DNA of 64,000 nt from Paenibacillus_AA sp045062745 (lineage in GTDB: Bacteria > Bacillota > Bacilli > Paenibacillales > NBRC-103111). The translations under genes were made by a program, and so were the position numbers. The stretch spans positions 1-64,000 of the forward strand of contig NZ_JBJGED010000005.1 in assembly GCF_045062745.1 (NCBI RefSeq). Reading direction: 5' to 3'. The notes under the pieces were generated by a model. It ran no database searches. It was not told the origin of the DNA and saw only the letters and a program-made list of their open reading frames with translations. Below, in pieces: positions 1 through 8,184 of this stretch. How positions within the stretch are numbered: the first letter of the stretch is position 1; each line of letters opens with the position of its first letter.

Positions 1-1863
1 ACGTACAGCATTTACGGCTCGTCGCTGTTGGTCTGGGGCTTGCCTGCCCGGGAATGCCGCCCTATTCTGGAGAAGGCCATCGGTCATAACCTAGATTCGG
101 GGAACGGGGCCTATATCGGTTACTGCATCGGGAGTTTGGCGACCTATTATGCCATGTACGAGCCTTTGGACGCACTCATAGAGTGGGTGCCTGCACAAGT
201 CGAGCTGCTGAAGGTCATGTATCCGCTGCTCAGCGAATTCATCGGCATTTATCGGCAGTATGGGTTAAATTTGAAGGGGGTCTCGGGGGACCTGTTCTCG
301 CTAAGCGGGGGGAAGTTCGAGAACGAGACGGACATTCGCCGTTCGGAACGGGATCCGTCCAGCGCGATGTACCGTTACATCTATTACGCGCTGAAGGCCC
401 GGCTCTACTATTTTTTCGGCCACTACCGGGAAGCGATCCGCACGGCGGAGCTGTCCGCCAAGCTGTATCCGCCCATCAACGGACTGGGCTACCCGAATCA
501 TCTGTTCTTCTGGTCCCTGTCGATCGCTGCCGCATGGAATGGGATGGCGACCCTGGATCGATTGCGCTGGGGGAGGAAGCTTCGCCGGAATGAACGGTAT
601 CTCGCCCGGCTGGCTGCGCATTGCCCCGCCAATTTCGAATCGCGGTATTTGACGGTTGCAGCTGAGAGCGCGCGCCTCCGCGGACGCCGGGAACAAGCCC
701 TCGCCTTGTTCCGCCGAGCGGTCGAAAGCGCCCGAACGCATCAGGATATCCAAGTCGAAGCGATTGCATCCGAGCATGCGGCAGCAGGCTGCGAGTTCTA
801 CGGGGAGACGGCCGCTGCCCGGCACTATGCGGAAGAGGCGATCCGATTATACGGACAGTGGGGGGCTCAGGCGAAAGCGGCCCATCTGCGCGCCGCCTAT
901 CGCCCTCTGCTGGAGCAGAACTCGCAGGAGGCGATCCGCTGGACCCATAGCGGTGATCCCACAACGGCCCATGCGGATGAAGAGATAAATGGAGGGGATC
1001 ATTCGAAGCGAATAAGGGCAGCAGCCGATGGCGGACAACCCGGCGAAATAAGGGGATGGACCGGGGAAGCCCAATCGGACGATCGGGCCGCCATACCATC
1101 GGAGCCGACGCTTCGCTCGAAGGACGTTGTCTCCGGCGAGGAGGAGCTGATCCAGCTTCATCGCACGATGATGACCCGGATCGTGCAAGCGACCGGCGCG
1201 CAGACCGGCTCGCTCCTCTGCGAGCGCGATGGGGAGCTGTATCGCGAAATGTATATGGATGCGGACCGCGTTCTGATCCCCGATTCGGTCCGTGTGGACC
1301 GATGCGACCGGCTGTCGCCGGTCATCGCCTCCTTCGCTTTCATGAGCCGAGAGCTGGTCCTCCTGGGAGACGCAGCACGTGAAGGATTGTTCGTCCATGA
1401 CGATTATGTTCGCCGGCATGGCTGCCGCTCGGTCTGCTGCTTGCCGATCTCGACTCCGACCGGCATTCGCGGCTTAATCTACTTGGAAAACGGCTTGGCC
1501 GCCAATGTGTTCAGCGAGGAGAGTCTCTTGTCCATCCATGGCATGGCCCGGCAGCTGATCTACTTGACTCAGCTGCAGCGTTCGGTCCGGACCGATGCGC
1601 TGGACGCCCAGGAGCAATCCGCAGCCGCGGGTCATGTCGAACAGGACCTTCCGGTCTATCTCGAGCCGCTTACCGACCGGGAGCGGGATGTCCTGCTGCG
1701 GATGGCCGAGGGGATGACGAATCATGAAATTGCCGCCAGCTTAAGCATGACCGTGGGAACGGTGAAGGTGCATTCCCGCAATATTTTCAGCAAACTGAAT
1801 GTGAATCGCCGGACGAAAGCGGTCAAGATAGCTAGAGAGATGCAGCTGATTCAGCCTCAGTGA
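1..1863 (+). CDS. C-terminal part of a large GAF/LuxR-type transcriptional regulator (5' end outside window)
   Basis: The frame is open to the first base, so the N-terminus lies outside; the TTG at 28 is not a convincing start. The visible ~620 residues hold an all-helical TPR-like stretch (first ~300 residues), a charged linker, a GAF-like sensory domain (roughly 380-530) and a LuxR/FixJ helix-turn-helix at the end (LTDRERDVLLRMAEGM, then GTVKVHSRNIFSKL). Large regulators of this kind in Paenibacillaceae usually carry an N-terminal kinase-like and AAA-ATPase part; that is family knowledge and is not visible here. The HTH should bind DNA, with the GAF domain sensing an unknown ligand. A 1944 gene follows on the same strand after 80 bp. 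Confidence 0.8.
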   Translation, partial: TYSIYGSSLLVWGLPARECRPILEKAIGHNLDSGNGAYIGYCIGSLATYYAMYEPLDALIEWVPAQVELLKVMYPLLSEFIGIYRQYGLNLKGVSGDLFSLSGGKFENETDIRRSERDPSSAMYRYIYYALKARLYYFFGHYREAIRTAELSAKLYPPINGLGYPNHLFFWSLSIAAAWNGMATLDRLRWGRKLRRNERYLARLAAHCPANFESRYLTVAAESARLRGRREQALALFRRAVESARTHQDIQVEAIASEHAAAGCEFYGETAAARHYAEEAIRLYGQWGAQAKAAHLRAAYRPLLEQNSQEAIRWTHSGDPTTAHADEEINGGDHSKRIRAAADGGQPGEIRGWTGEAQSDDRAAIPSEPTLRSKDVVSGEEELIQLHRTMMTRIVQATGAQTGSLLCERDGELYREMYMDADRVLIPDSVRVDRCDRLSPVIASFAFMSRELVLLGDAAREGLFVHDDYVRRHGCRSVCCLPISTPTGIRGLIYLENGLAANVFSEESLLSIHGMARQLIYLTQLQRSVRTDALDAQEQSAAAGHVEQDLPVYLEPLTDRERDVLLRMAEGMTNHEIAASLSMTVGTVKVHSRNIFSKLNVNRRTKAVKIAREMQLIQPQ

Positions 1864-1943
1864 AGAAATGGATACCCCCATTCACCCAAACGCCCAGACT
1901 TGAATATATTGGCAGCAAATTTGGCTAAGGAGTGAATGTCCGC

Positions 1944-2600
1944 ATGTATTCTTATTCAGAGAGCTGGTACTATTATCCGGTGCTGCCTCGGAACGATTTC
2001 AGACCCGATTCATACGGCAATCCCGGCTCTCATACAATGAGCATCCATTCTGGATGCATCAGCAAACATGAAGATGAGCTGAGCAAGACGCTGCGGGAGC
2101 TATGGGAACAGCACGTCTTCTGGACGCGTCTTGCTATCGTGAGTATAGTGTTCCAATTGCCCGATGTCTCTGTCACTTTGTCTCGTCTGCTGCGGAACGC
2201 AACCGATATGGGGAATGCGATCCGCCCCTTTTATGGCGATGAGGCCGCCAAAAAGTTCGAACAATTAATTCGGGATCATCTCGTCATTGCAGCGGATTTG
2301 GTGAAAGCGGCGGTAGCCGGAAATCAGAGTCAAGTGAATGCGCTGGAGAAGAAATGGTATGCCAACGCCGATGACGTTACGAATTTTCTAGCGAGTGCGA
2401 ATCCGTATTTTCCTAAGGAAGCATTCCGCAAGATGTTCTATCACCATCTGGCCCTAACTAAGGCGGAAGCCGTAACCATGATCGGCAAAGATTATGCCCA
2501 ATCGATCGCCTTGTTCGATCAAATCGAGAAGGAAGCGTTGATCATGGCCGATATGATGACGAAACCGATCGTCGCCCAGTTCCCCGCGCATTTCCGTTAG
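1944..2600 (+). CDS. uncharacterised helical protein
   Basis: This 218-residue protein is not confidently recognised. I chose ATG 1944 because AAGGAG lies 11 bases upstream; an in-frame GTG at 1932 overlaps that site. The N-terminus is Tyr-rich (MYSYSESWYYYP). The rest reads as a bundle of amphipathic helices with conserved-looking runs such as LWEQHVFWTR and KWYANADDVTNFL. It resembles a Paenibacillus family that I recall being labelled acetylglutamate kinase by automatic pipelines, but no kinase or nucleotide-binding motif is visible, so that name should not be used. A hairpin terminator follows at 2616. Confidence 0.75.
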   Translation: MYSYSESWYYYPVLPRNDFRPDSYGNPGSHTMSIHSGCISKHEDELSKTLRELWEQHVFWTRLAIVSIVFQLPDVSVTLSRLLRNATDMGNAIRPFYGDEAAKKFEQLIRDHLVIAADLVKAAVAGNQSQVNALEKKWYANADDVTNFLASANPYFPKEAFRKMFYHHLALTKAEAVTMIGKDYAQSIALFDQIEKEALIMADMMTKPIVAQFPAHFR

Positions 2601-2615
2601 TGGGTTGACAGTAAA

Positions 2616-2646
2616 AGAGAGCTTGCCGTCTATCGGCGAGCTCTCT
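2616..2646 (+). terminator. intrinsic terminator-like hairpin
   Basis: A 13-base arm from 2616 (AGAGAGCTTGCCG) pairs with 2634-2646 around a 5-base loop with one G-T wobble. The following T-run is weak (TATAATT). Confidence 0.55.
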
Positions 2647-2705
2647 TATAATTGGAAATAGAACTATTTATTGGAGCGGTTAAGAGGAACAGGAGGTCCA
2701 GACGC

Positions 2706-3371
2706 ATGTCCAAGCTTCGAATAATCGTGACCGGCTCAACCGGTATGGTAGGGGAGGGAGTGCTGCATGAATGCCTGAACCATCCCGATGTGGAAGAAGT
2801 GCTGATCTTGAACCGCAGGTCTCTCAAATTCTTCCACCCCAAACTTATCGAGGTGGTCCACGAGACTCTGGAGGATTGGAATTTGTTCGATCGGGAGCTG
2901 CCGGGCTATGACGCCTGCTTCTTCTGTCTAGGAGTGTCCTCCGTCGGGATGCAGGAGGAGGAATACACGAAAATTACATACGACTACACGATTCATGTGG
3001 CCGAGGTACTCACTCGAATCAATCCGAATATGGTATTCTGCTACGTCAGCGGAAGCGGCACCGACAGCAGCGAGCAGGGACGCAGCATGTGGGCGCGTGT
3101 CAAGGGCAGAACGGAAAACAAGCTGCTGTCGATGCCGTTCAAGCACGCGTACATGTTCCGCCCCGGTTATCTTCACCCGACCCCGGGCCTGAAGAACACG
3201 CATCGCTATTATGCCTATATCTCCTGGCTGTACCCGGCGGTCAAGCTGTTCCTGCCGAATCGGATCAACAGCTTGCGGGAGCTGGGCCTCGCCATGATTC
3301 ACATCGTCCAGAGGGGATATGACCGTTCCATTATCGGGGTCAAGGATATCCACGAATTGGCCAAGCCTTGA
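2706..3371 (+). CDS. NAD(P)-binding SDR/epimerase-like protein
   Basis: 221 residues. The Rossmann glycine motif TGSTGMVGEG sits at residues 9-18, followed by NRRS at the end of the second strand, as in atypical extended short-chain dehydrogenases of the NAD-dependent epimerase superfamily. The middle has YVSGSGTDSS and later ARVKGRTEN, where K is the likely active-site lysine; a clear YxxxK is not seen. The start at 2706 is set by AGGAGG at 2692-2697; an upstream in-frame ATG at 2652 lacks a site. Substrate unknown. It converges with the immunity gene, leaving only 10 bp between stops. Confidence 0.75.
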   Translation: MSKLRIIVTGSTGMVGEGVLHECLNHPDVEEVLILNRRSLKFFHPKLIEVVHETLEDWNLFDRELPGYDACFFCLGVSSVGMQEEEYTKITYDYTIHVAEVLTRINPNMVFCYVSGSGTDSSEQGRSMWARVKGRTENKLLSMPFKHAYMFRPGYLHPTPGLKNTHRYYAYISWLYPAVKLFLPNRINSLRELGLAMIHIVQRGYDRSIIGVKDIHELAKP

Positions 3372-3381
3372 TCTGAGCGTC

Positions 3382-3783
3382 TTAGTCCGCTTCGTCCTCT
3401 ATTACCGGAATGCAAGGCGACAATAAAGAGTCGCCTTGCTCGCTGATCCGCCCCCGTGCCATCACAAAAACCCGGAATTCATTATGGAGTTCCGCCGGGT
3501 GCTCGTCGTCCCGGACATAGAGCAGCCCATACGAGCCGGGGGCTATACGGCCTATATAGCCGAGCAAAGAATGAATGTCTTCGATTTCCTGGTTCCTGCG
3601 GTTCGCAACCCCTCCGATATTCAGGAAATACGTACCGTTCGAGGCTTGCAGCTGAAGCAGGCCGCTGTTCCAGCCAAGCGCACCAATCTGATCCCGAATG
3701 GCGCGGACCGCGCCCTCCAAATTTCCCGCATCGGCCTCAGACGCCGATTCTTGTATCGTAATCCATCCATGATATTCGATCAT
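3382..3783 (-). CDS. Imm7-family immunity protein
   Basis: 133 residues beginning MIEYHGWITIQES, which matches the start of the Imm7 immunity family. The body contains the conserved-looking RDQIGALGW and a C-terminal half with SYGLLYVRDDE. It starts 15 bp after the stop of the PrsW/toxin gene on the same strand, the standard position for an immunity gene. The inferred role is to bind and neutralise the C-terminal nuclease domain of its neighbour in the cytoplasm. The AAAGGGG upstream of the ATG is an acceptable ribosome binding site. The family call rests on motif recognition; the position supports it independently. Confidence 0.75.
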   Translation of the reverse strand: MIEYHGWITIQESASEADAGNLEGAVRAIRDQIGALGWNSGLLQLQASNGTYFLNIGGVANRRNQEIEDIHSLLGYIGRIAPGSYGLLYVRDDEHPAELHNEFRVFVMARGRISEQGDSLLSPCIPVIEDEAD

Positions 3784-3798
3784 TTGGATTCCCCTTTC

Positions 3799-5898
3799 TT
3801 AGAGTAGTGGTTCGGTGTCGATCTTGACCTCTATTCCATATCTTTGGCTGTAATCGTGCAACTTGTCAATAACCGATTGGGCCGGCTCGCCTTCGAAATG
3901 GTAATAAACCTTTTTGCCCGTTTGCTGTGCGGCTTCGAACGTTGCCTTCATTTGATCCCGCACGCTTTTGTTGATCTGCTGCAGTGCGGGCTTCGTCTGG
4001 GCGACATAGTTGTCGCTGATGGCGTCGAACTCGCGGGCGGCCGGGTCGTTCGCGAACTTGACCCGGGACTGGCCGCCCAGCCGCTCCGCCAATGCATCGG
4101 CGGCCGGATCAGGCTTGTTCACCTGCACGAGCTCACCGGAATATCTCGGGGCAGGAGTATTGCTATCGGGCTGATCGTCGGGCTTCTCCTCCGGCTTGTT
4201 TTCCGGCTTCTCCTCCGGCTTCGGCTTCGGCTCCGGCTTCGGTTTCGGTTCCGGCACAGGATCGCTCTTCCGGGGCGGCGTCTCGACTGTGTCGGAGCCT
4301 GGCTTCTTTTTCCGCCCCCATTTCTCGGCGAGCGACTCCAGCGCCTTCCTCGCACGAGGCCCAACCTTGTCGATCAGCGACTTGAGCCCGCGGCCGAACG
4401 GAATACGGCTCAGCACAATACCGATCCCGACGGCGAGCGCATTCTCCGGGCTTAAGAGCTTCTTCGGGTCGCGGATATACCCGGCGATCTCATGCCCGCT
4501 TCCAGCGACGCCCATTCCCGTCAAGGCGAACCCCAAGGCCGGCCAGAAGCCGACGAACAAGAGCGCAAGTCCGAACGCACCGAGGACGATCGCCGCTTGC
4601 TCGAAGCCGTTCAACCGATCCCACCAATTTTGCAGGGAATCGAATAAGCAGGCGAAGCAAGAGGCTGCAGATGCATCCATATATGCGGTCATCGCCGAAG
4701 CGAATAGCGCGCCGAAGATCACTAGTCCGAGTACCGTAAGGCCTTTGGCCAATTGGCGCACGTTCGGCTCAATCGGCGCTACGTGGTCCAATGCTTCATG
4801 ATTGCCGTATTGAAGCGCAAACCCAAGCTGACGGCGTTCCCGAAGAAACACGAGCAGCGGCCCGAACCGGGCTCGATCCGCAACCAGCGTCCGGCACAGC
4901 CGCCACAATTCGGTGAATGGATTCAAAAGCGATTCGCCGGCAAGCGCAGGCAGACGGGTACGCACTTTATTCAACGCCGCATAATCAAGGAAAAGCGCGA
5001 GGAGCAGCACCGCTAGGAACGTCCCTTTGGTCGTGTAGCCGCTTCCTGTCCAGTCGTAGAGCGTCATGATCCACTCGGGCATCCGGTAGTTGCCGTTGTA
5101 AGCCGCATGGTTCAGAATCGCCCACAGCAGCACGATCCCGGGGAACATGTATCCCCAGCGCGACCATGACTTCCGGAAACGAAACGCATACCCGAGCGCG
5201 AGGGCGATGAAGGCGGTGTGCACAGGATGGCTCACGCTCATCATATCGGAGCCGAAACTCGGCTCGAAGTAGCCGGGGAACAGGGTGAAGAAGTCCCAAT
5301 GAATCGTCTCGCCTCCGAGCATCGTGTAGCTGTAACCGTACCGGTCCGCGATCGCCCCCGAGTTGATCCAGCGGCGTGACAGCTCCTCCATGAATTGAAA
5401 GCCTACCCCGGTCGCAGCCCCCAAGAGGGTAAAATCGCTCAAGCTGAGCGCCGTGGCGCGTCGGGAGAAGACCAGAAACAAGCCTAGCGGGAGCAGCTTC
5501 CACAGCTCTTCGAAGATCGGTGTGATGCCGGCCACCGACCATATGTCGGAAGTTCTGCCTCCGAATATCGAATGGAACGCCTGAACCGTCCATGCCGTGA
5601 ACGGGGTCACGAGAAGGGCGCCGGCCAGGACGAACAGAGCCACCTGCTTCCAGGGCAGCGTCTTGCTGCGGCAGAGGGCCCAGAATTGCAGCAGCACATA
5701 GAACGACCATAAATATTGGACGAACATCTTGCGGGAATCTTCGGACAGGAACAGGCTGACGGCAAAAGATAGAAGCGATATCCACATCCACACCCCGTAT
5801 ACACGGGATATGGCCGGATACCGCTTGATCCACGCGCGAACGGCCCCGATGGCGCCCTCCAGCCGACTTCGGATTCCGTTTCGGACCCGCATGATCAT
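3799..5898 (-). CDS. polymorphic toxin: PrsW-like membrane protease with C-terminal restriction-endonuclease-fold toxin
   Basis: 699 residues in three parts. Residues ~30-490 are a multi-pass membrane region with PrsW-type motifs: EELWK (E130, E131, K134), MEELSRR (E171, E172), HPVHTAF (H224, H227) and NHAAYN (H264). PrsW proteins are glutamic-type intramembrane proteases. Residues ~510-570 are a Pro/Lys/Glu repeat linker (PEPKPKPEPKPKPEEKPE). Residues ~588-699 match the Tox-REase-3 toxin domain, with REFDAISDNY and AQTK giving a D...QxK nuclease-like active site (about D625, Q634, K636). The Imm7 gene follows 15 bp later. The protease part may anchor or release the toxin. The start is uncertain: GGGAGGTGAG lies rather far from ATG 5898, and an ATT codon at 5907 would be better spaced. 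Confidence 0.8.
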   Translation of the reverse strand: MIMRVRNGIRSRLEGAIGAVRAWIKRYPAISRVYGVWMWISLLSFAVSLFLSEDSRKMFVQYLWSFYVLLQFWALCRSKTLPWKQVALFVLAGALLVTPFTAWTVQAFHSIFGGRTSDIWSVAGITPIFEELWKLLPLGLFLVFSRRATALSLSDFTLLGAATGVGFQFMEELSRRWINSGAIADRYGYSYTMLGGETIHWDFFTLFPGYFEPSFGSDMMSVSHPVHTAFIALALGYAFRFRKSWSRWGYMFPGIVLLWAILNHAAYNGNYRMPEWIMTLYDWTGSGYTTKGTFLAVLLLALFLDYAALNKVRTRLPALAGESLLNPFTELWRLCRTLVADRARFGPLLVFLRERRQLGFALQYGNHEALDHVAPIEPNVRQLAKGLTVLGLVIFGALFASAMTAYMDASAASCFACLFDSLQNWWDRLNGFEQAAIVLGAFGLALLFVGFWPALGFALTGMGVAGSGHEIAGYIRDPKKLLSPENALAVGIGIVLSRIPFGRGLKSLIDKVGPRARKALESLAEKWGRKKKPGSDTVETPPRKSDPVPEPKPKPEPKPKPEEKPENKPEEKPDDQPDSNTPAPRYSGELVQVNKPDPAADALAERLGGQSRVKFANDPAAREFDAISDNYVAQTKPALQQINKSVRDQMKATFEAAQQTGKKVYYHFEGEPAQSVIDKLHDYSQRYGIEVKIDTEPLL

Positions 5899-6105
5899 GA
5901 TTGGAATCGCAGCTCACCTCCCTAAAAACTTCCTATAGGGTAGCACATGACGGTTGAAGGTGACAGGCCCATTTCGCCCCCGGGTTCCGGGTCAATTGCC
6001 CCAATTATGTCGAATGCGGACGAATGGCTGTCGTACTAAACGATGCTTCGGGTTCATACCTTGGGAGTGGAGAAAGGCCATTATGGAACTCGGGAGGAGA
6101 TTGAT

Positions 6106-6903
6106 TTGGCTTCATCGGCCTTGTTCGAGCATCGCTTTTGGCTGCAAATTTTGGGGGACCACAGCAGGTTCATCTTCAATTCGCTATCACCTAAGGAGAC
6201 CCAAGCGATTCACACCGCCCAACAGTTTATCGTCAGCTTCGACCAGCTGCTGGATCGTGCCAGGAAGGCTTCCACCGAGGCGGAAGCAGGTCCGATCAGC
6301 CAGCAGGCGCTCCCCTTAACGACCGAGCTTCGTAAATTCAAGCTCGATCTTCTCCAGAGACTGCTGTTCGGTAAAGTCGCGGTCGGTTTGCCGCCGACTT
6401 TTTTCAATCACATGGTCAATGAGCTGGAGGAATATTTGCGGATCTTAACGGACCTCGTGGCGGGGAAGCCTGTTCCCCAGTTCAACGCGATCCATCACGA
6501 TTTCTTGTGGCTACTGGACGCCGTAGGCCACGCCGCGTCAATCGCGAGCGGTCTGGATCCCGTAGAGCAAGATCTGATCCAGAAGAGTATGAAATTCGAA
6601 AAGCATTTTGAACATCTGTACCTGAAGAGCATTGAATTGGCCGGCTACATGCGGACCCATCTGCGCGAGTTTCCCGCTTTCAAGAAATTTCATAAAGATA
6701 TCAATTTGGAGATGAAGCTGTTCGTGGGGTTCCTGGCCGAGCTGGAAGAGATGCAGTTGACCGCCGAAGTGCTGGACCGCATCAGTCCGCTGATCCCGGA
6801 CCATATGATGCGCGAAGAATGCTACTACTTGACCAAATTAGCTTCGCTCGGACTGGTGCCGGGTCCGAATTGCGATCCGACGAAGCCGCGTACCGAAGCG
6901 TAG
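6106..6903 (+). CDS. DUF2935 family protein
   Basis: About 265 residues. The start FEHRFWLQILGDHSRFIF is diagnostic of DUF2935, a Bacillota family built from two related helical, ferritin-like-looking repeats. The second repeat begins near EQDLIQKSMKFEKHFEHL. I place the start at TTG 6106 because GGGAGGAG lies 7 bases upstream and family members begin just before this motif. An ATG at 6043 would add 21 residues that look foreign to the family and has no ribosome binding site. His and Glu residues recur in the helices, so metal binding is possible but not shown. Confidence 0.8.
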   Translation: MASSALFEHRFWLQILGDHSRFIFNSLSPKETQAIHTAQQFIVSFDQLLDRARKASTEAEAGPISQQALPLTTELRKFKLDLLQRLLFGKVAVGLPPTFFNHMVNELEEYLRILTDLVAGKPVPQFNAIHHDFLWLLDAVGHAASIASGLDPVEQDLIQKSMKFEKHFEHLYLKSIELAGYMRTHLREFPAFKKFHKDINLEMKLFVGFLAELEEMQLTAEVLDRISPLIPDHMMREECYYLTKLASLGLVPGPNCDPTKPRTEA

Positions 6904-7052
6904 TAGACGGGAGTCTTCCAGACCTCGCAGACCTCAACTTGGTCCGTGCAATTACCGCCACGGACTGGGGGCGGTGGACAAGCCCAGCAAGGTATGATTT
7001 ACTAATCAGAAAAGAGAATCTCGGGTAGCCGGCACGAAAGGAGGAAGCACCG

Positions 7053-7718
7053 ATGGAAATGAAAAAGCGGGTAGCGGAAGCCGCCGTAGAATACGTACAA
7101 GATGGAATGGTGGTGGGCTTGGGCACCGGTTCGACCGCCTTCTGGGCCATTCAAAAGCTGGGCGCTAGAGTCAAAGAAGGGCTGCGCATCAAGGCGATCG
7201 CAACCTCCGCAAAGTCGGAAGCGTTAGCTATCGAGTTGGGAATTCCAATGGTCCCGTTCGCCGAGGTGGATTACATCGATGTAACGATAGATGGCGCGGA
7301 TGAAGTGGACATGGAGTTCAACTTGATAAAGGGGGGCGGCGGAGCATTGCTTCGTGAGAAAATCGTCGCCGCGGCAAGTCGCCAATTGATTGTGATCGTG
7401 GACGAAACCAAGCTAGTCCGACAGCTGGGCCAGTTTTCTTTACCGGTAGAAGCGGTCCGATTCGGGATCGAGACGACCAAACGCGCGATAGAACAATTAG
7501 GATGTCGAGCCGGCTTGAGGCTGCACGATGGAAGTCCGTACATCACCGATAATGGGAATTACATTTTGGACTGCGAATTCGGGACGATCGAGCATCCGGA
7601 ACAATTGACGCATCGGCTGAACGCGATCCCGGGCGTTGTAGATAACGGGCTATTTATTCAAATGGCCCGGAAAATCATAGTCGGGTATCGAGACGGAGTC
7701 ATAAAGACATTGGAGTAA
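7053..7718 (+). CDS. rpiA: ribose-5-phosphate isomerase A
   Basis: 221 residues, the normal RpiA length. Interconverts ribose 5-phosphate and ribulose 5-phosphate in the non-oxidative pentose phosphate pathway, in the cytoplasm. Family motifs are complete: GLGTGSTAFW (phosphate-binding loop), DGADEVD (catalytic Asp region), KGGGGALLREKI and the DETK segment. AAAGGAGG precedes ATG 7053. A DUF3147 gene follows after 19 bp, so the two are probably co-transcribed. Confidence 0.95.
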   Translation: MEMKKRVAEAAVEYVQDGMVVGLGTGSTAFWAIQKLGARVKEGLRIKAIATSAKSEALAIELGIPMVPFAEVDYIDVTIDGADEVDMEFNLIKGGGGALLREKIVAAASRQLIVIVDETKLVRQLGQFSLPVEAVRFGIETTKRAIEQLGCRAGLRLHDGSPYITDNGNYILDCEFGTIEHPEQLTHRLNAIPGVVDNGLFIQMARKIIVGYRDGVIKTLE

Positions 7719-7737
7719 CCGGTGAGGAGAGTCGGAC

Positions 7738-8064
7738 ATGTTCGTCTTGAAAATTATGGTTTCAGCCATCCTTATCGCCATTGTGACGACGATCGCCAAG
7801 AGGAATACACTGCTGGCCGGGTTTATTGCGGCGTTCCCGATCACTAGCATGATCTCCATCGCGTGGATGGCATACACCAAGCAAAGCACCGACGACATCG
7901 CCAAATTCCTTACCAGCGTCTTATGGGGAATTATTCCCGCCGTGGTCATGCTGGCCGCTACTGTGATCGGGTTGAAGAAGGGGCTGCCGCTGCTCGCGTC
8001 CGTTGGGATCGGTTTCGGCGTTTGGCTCGCATTTACTTATGTATTTCATAAAATCCATATCTAA
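7738..8064 (+). CDS. DUF3147 family membrane protein
   Basis: 108 residues with about four hydrophobic segments (residues 2-20, 25-43, 60-78, 85-105), so an integral membrane protein. Length, the AKRNTLLAGFIAAFP stretch and the four-helix layout fit DUF3147, a family of unknown function. It sits 19 bp after rpiA with GAGGAG upstream. No functional link to the downstream peptide cluster is evident. Confidence 0.75.
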   Translation: MFVLKIMVSAILIAIVTTIAKRNTLLAGFIAAFPITSMISIAWMAYTKQSTDDIAKFLTSVLWGIIPAVVMLAATVIGLKKGLPLLASVGIGFGVWLAFTYVFHKIHI

Positions 8065-8133
8065 GCCGGACAGAGCCTGCAATTTTCCCCTCAAAATGAC
8101 CTCCCGCAATAGTAACACTAGCGGAGCCGCTTT

Positions 8134-8142
8134 CATAGCATA
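8134..8142 (+). promoter_or_regulatory. possible sporulation-sigma (SigE/SigK-like) -10 element upstream of the TOMM precursor
   Basis: CATAGCATA fits the CATAnnnTA pattern of SigE/SigK -10 boxes. An AC dinucleotide sits at a plausible -35 distance and a short hairpin AGCGG-AG-CCGCT (8119-8130) lies between. A single short match; low confidence. Confidence 0.2.
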
Positions 8143-8184
8143 TGGAAGGGAATACGCCCAGTACATCATGCGGAGGTTAGTACA

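Noticed and set aside
4985..5917. 310-codon minus-strand frame overlapping the PrsW gene
   Set aside because: Arg-rich translation with no domain; shadow of the recognised PrsW/toxin frame.
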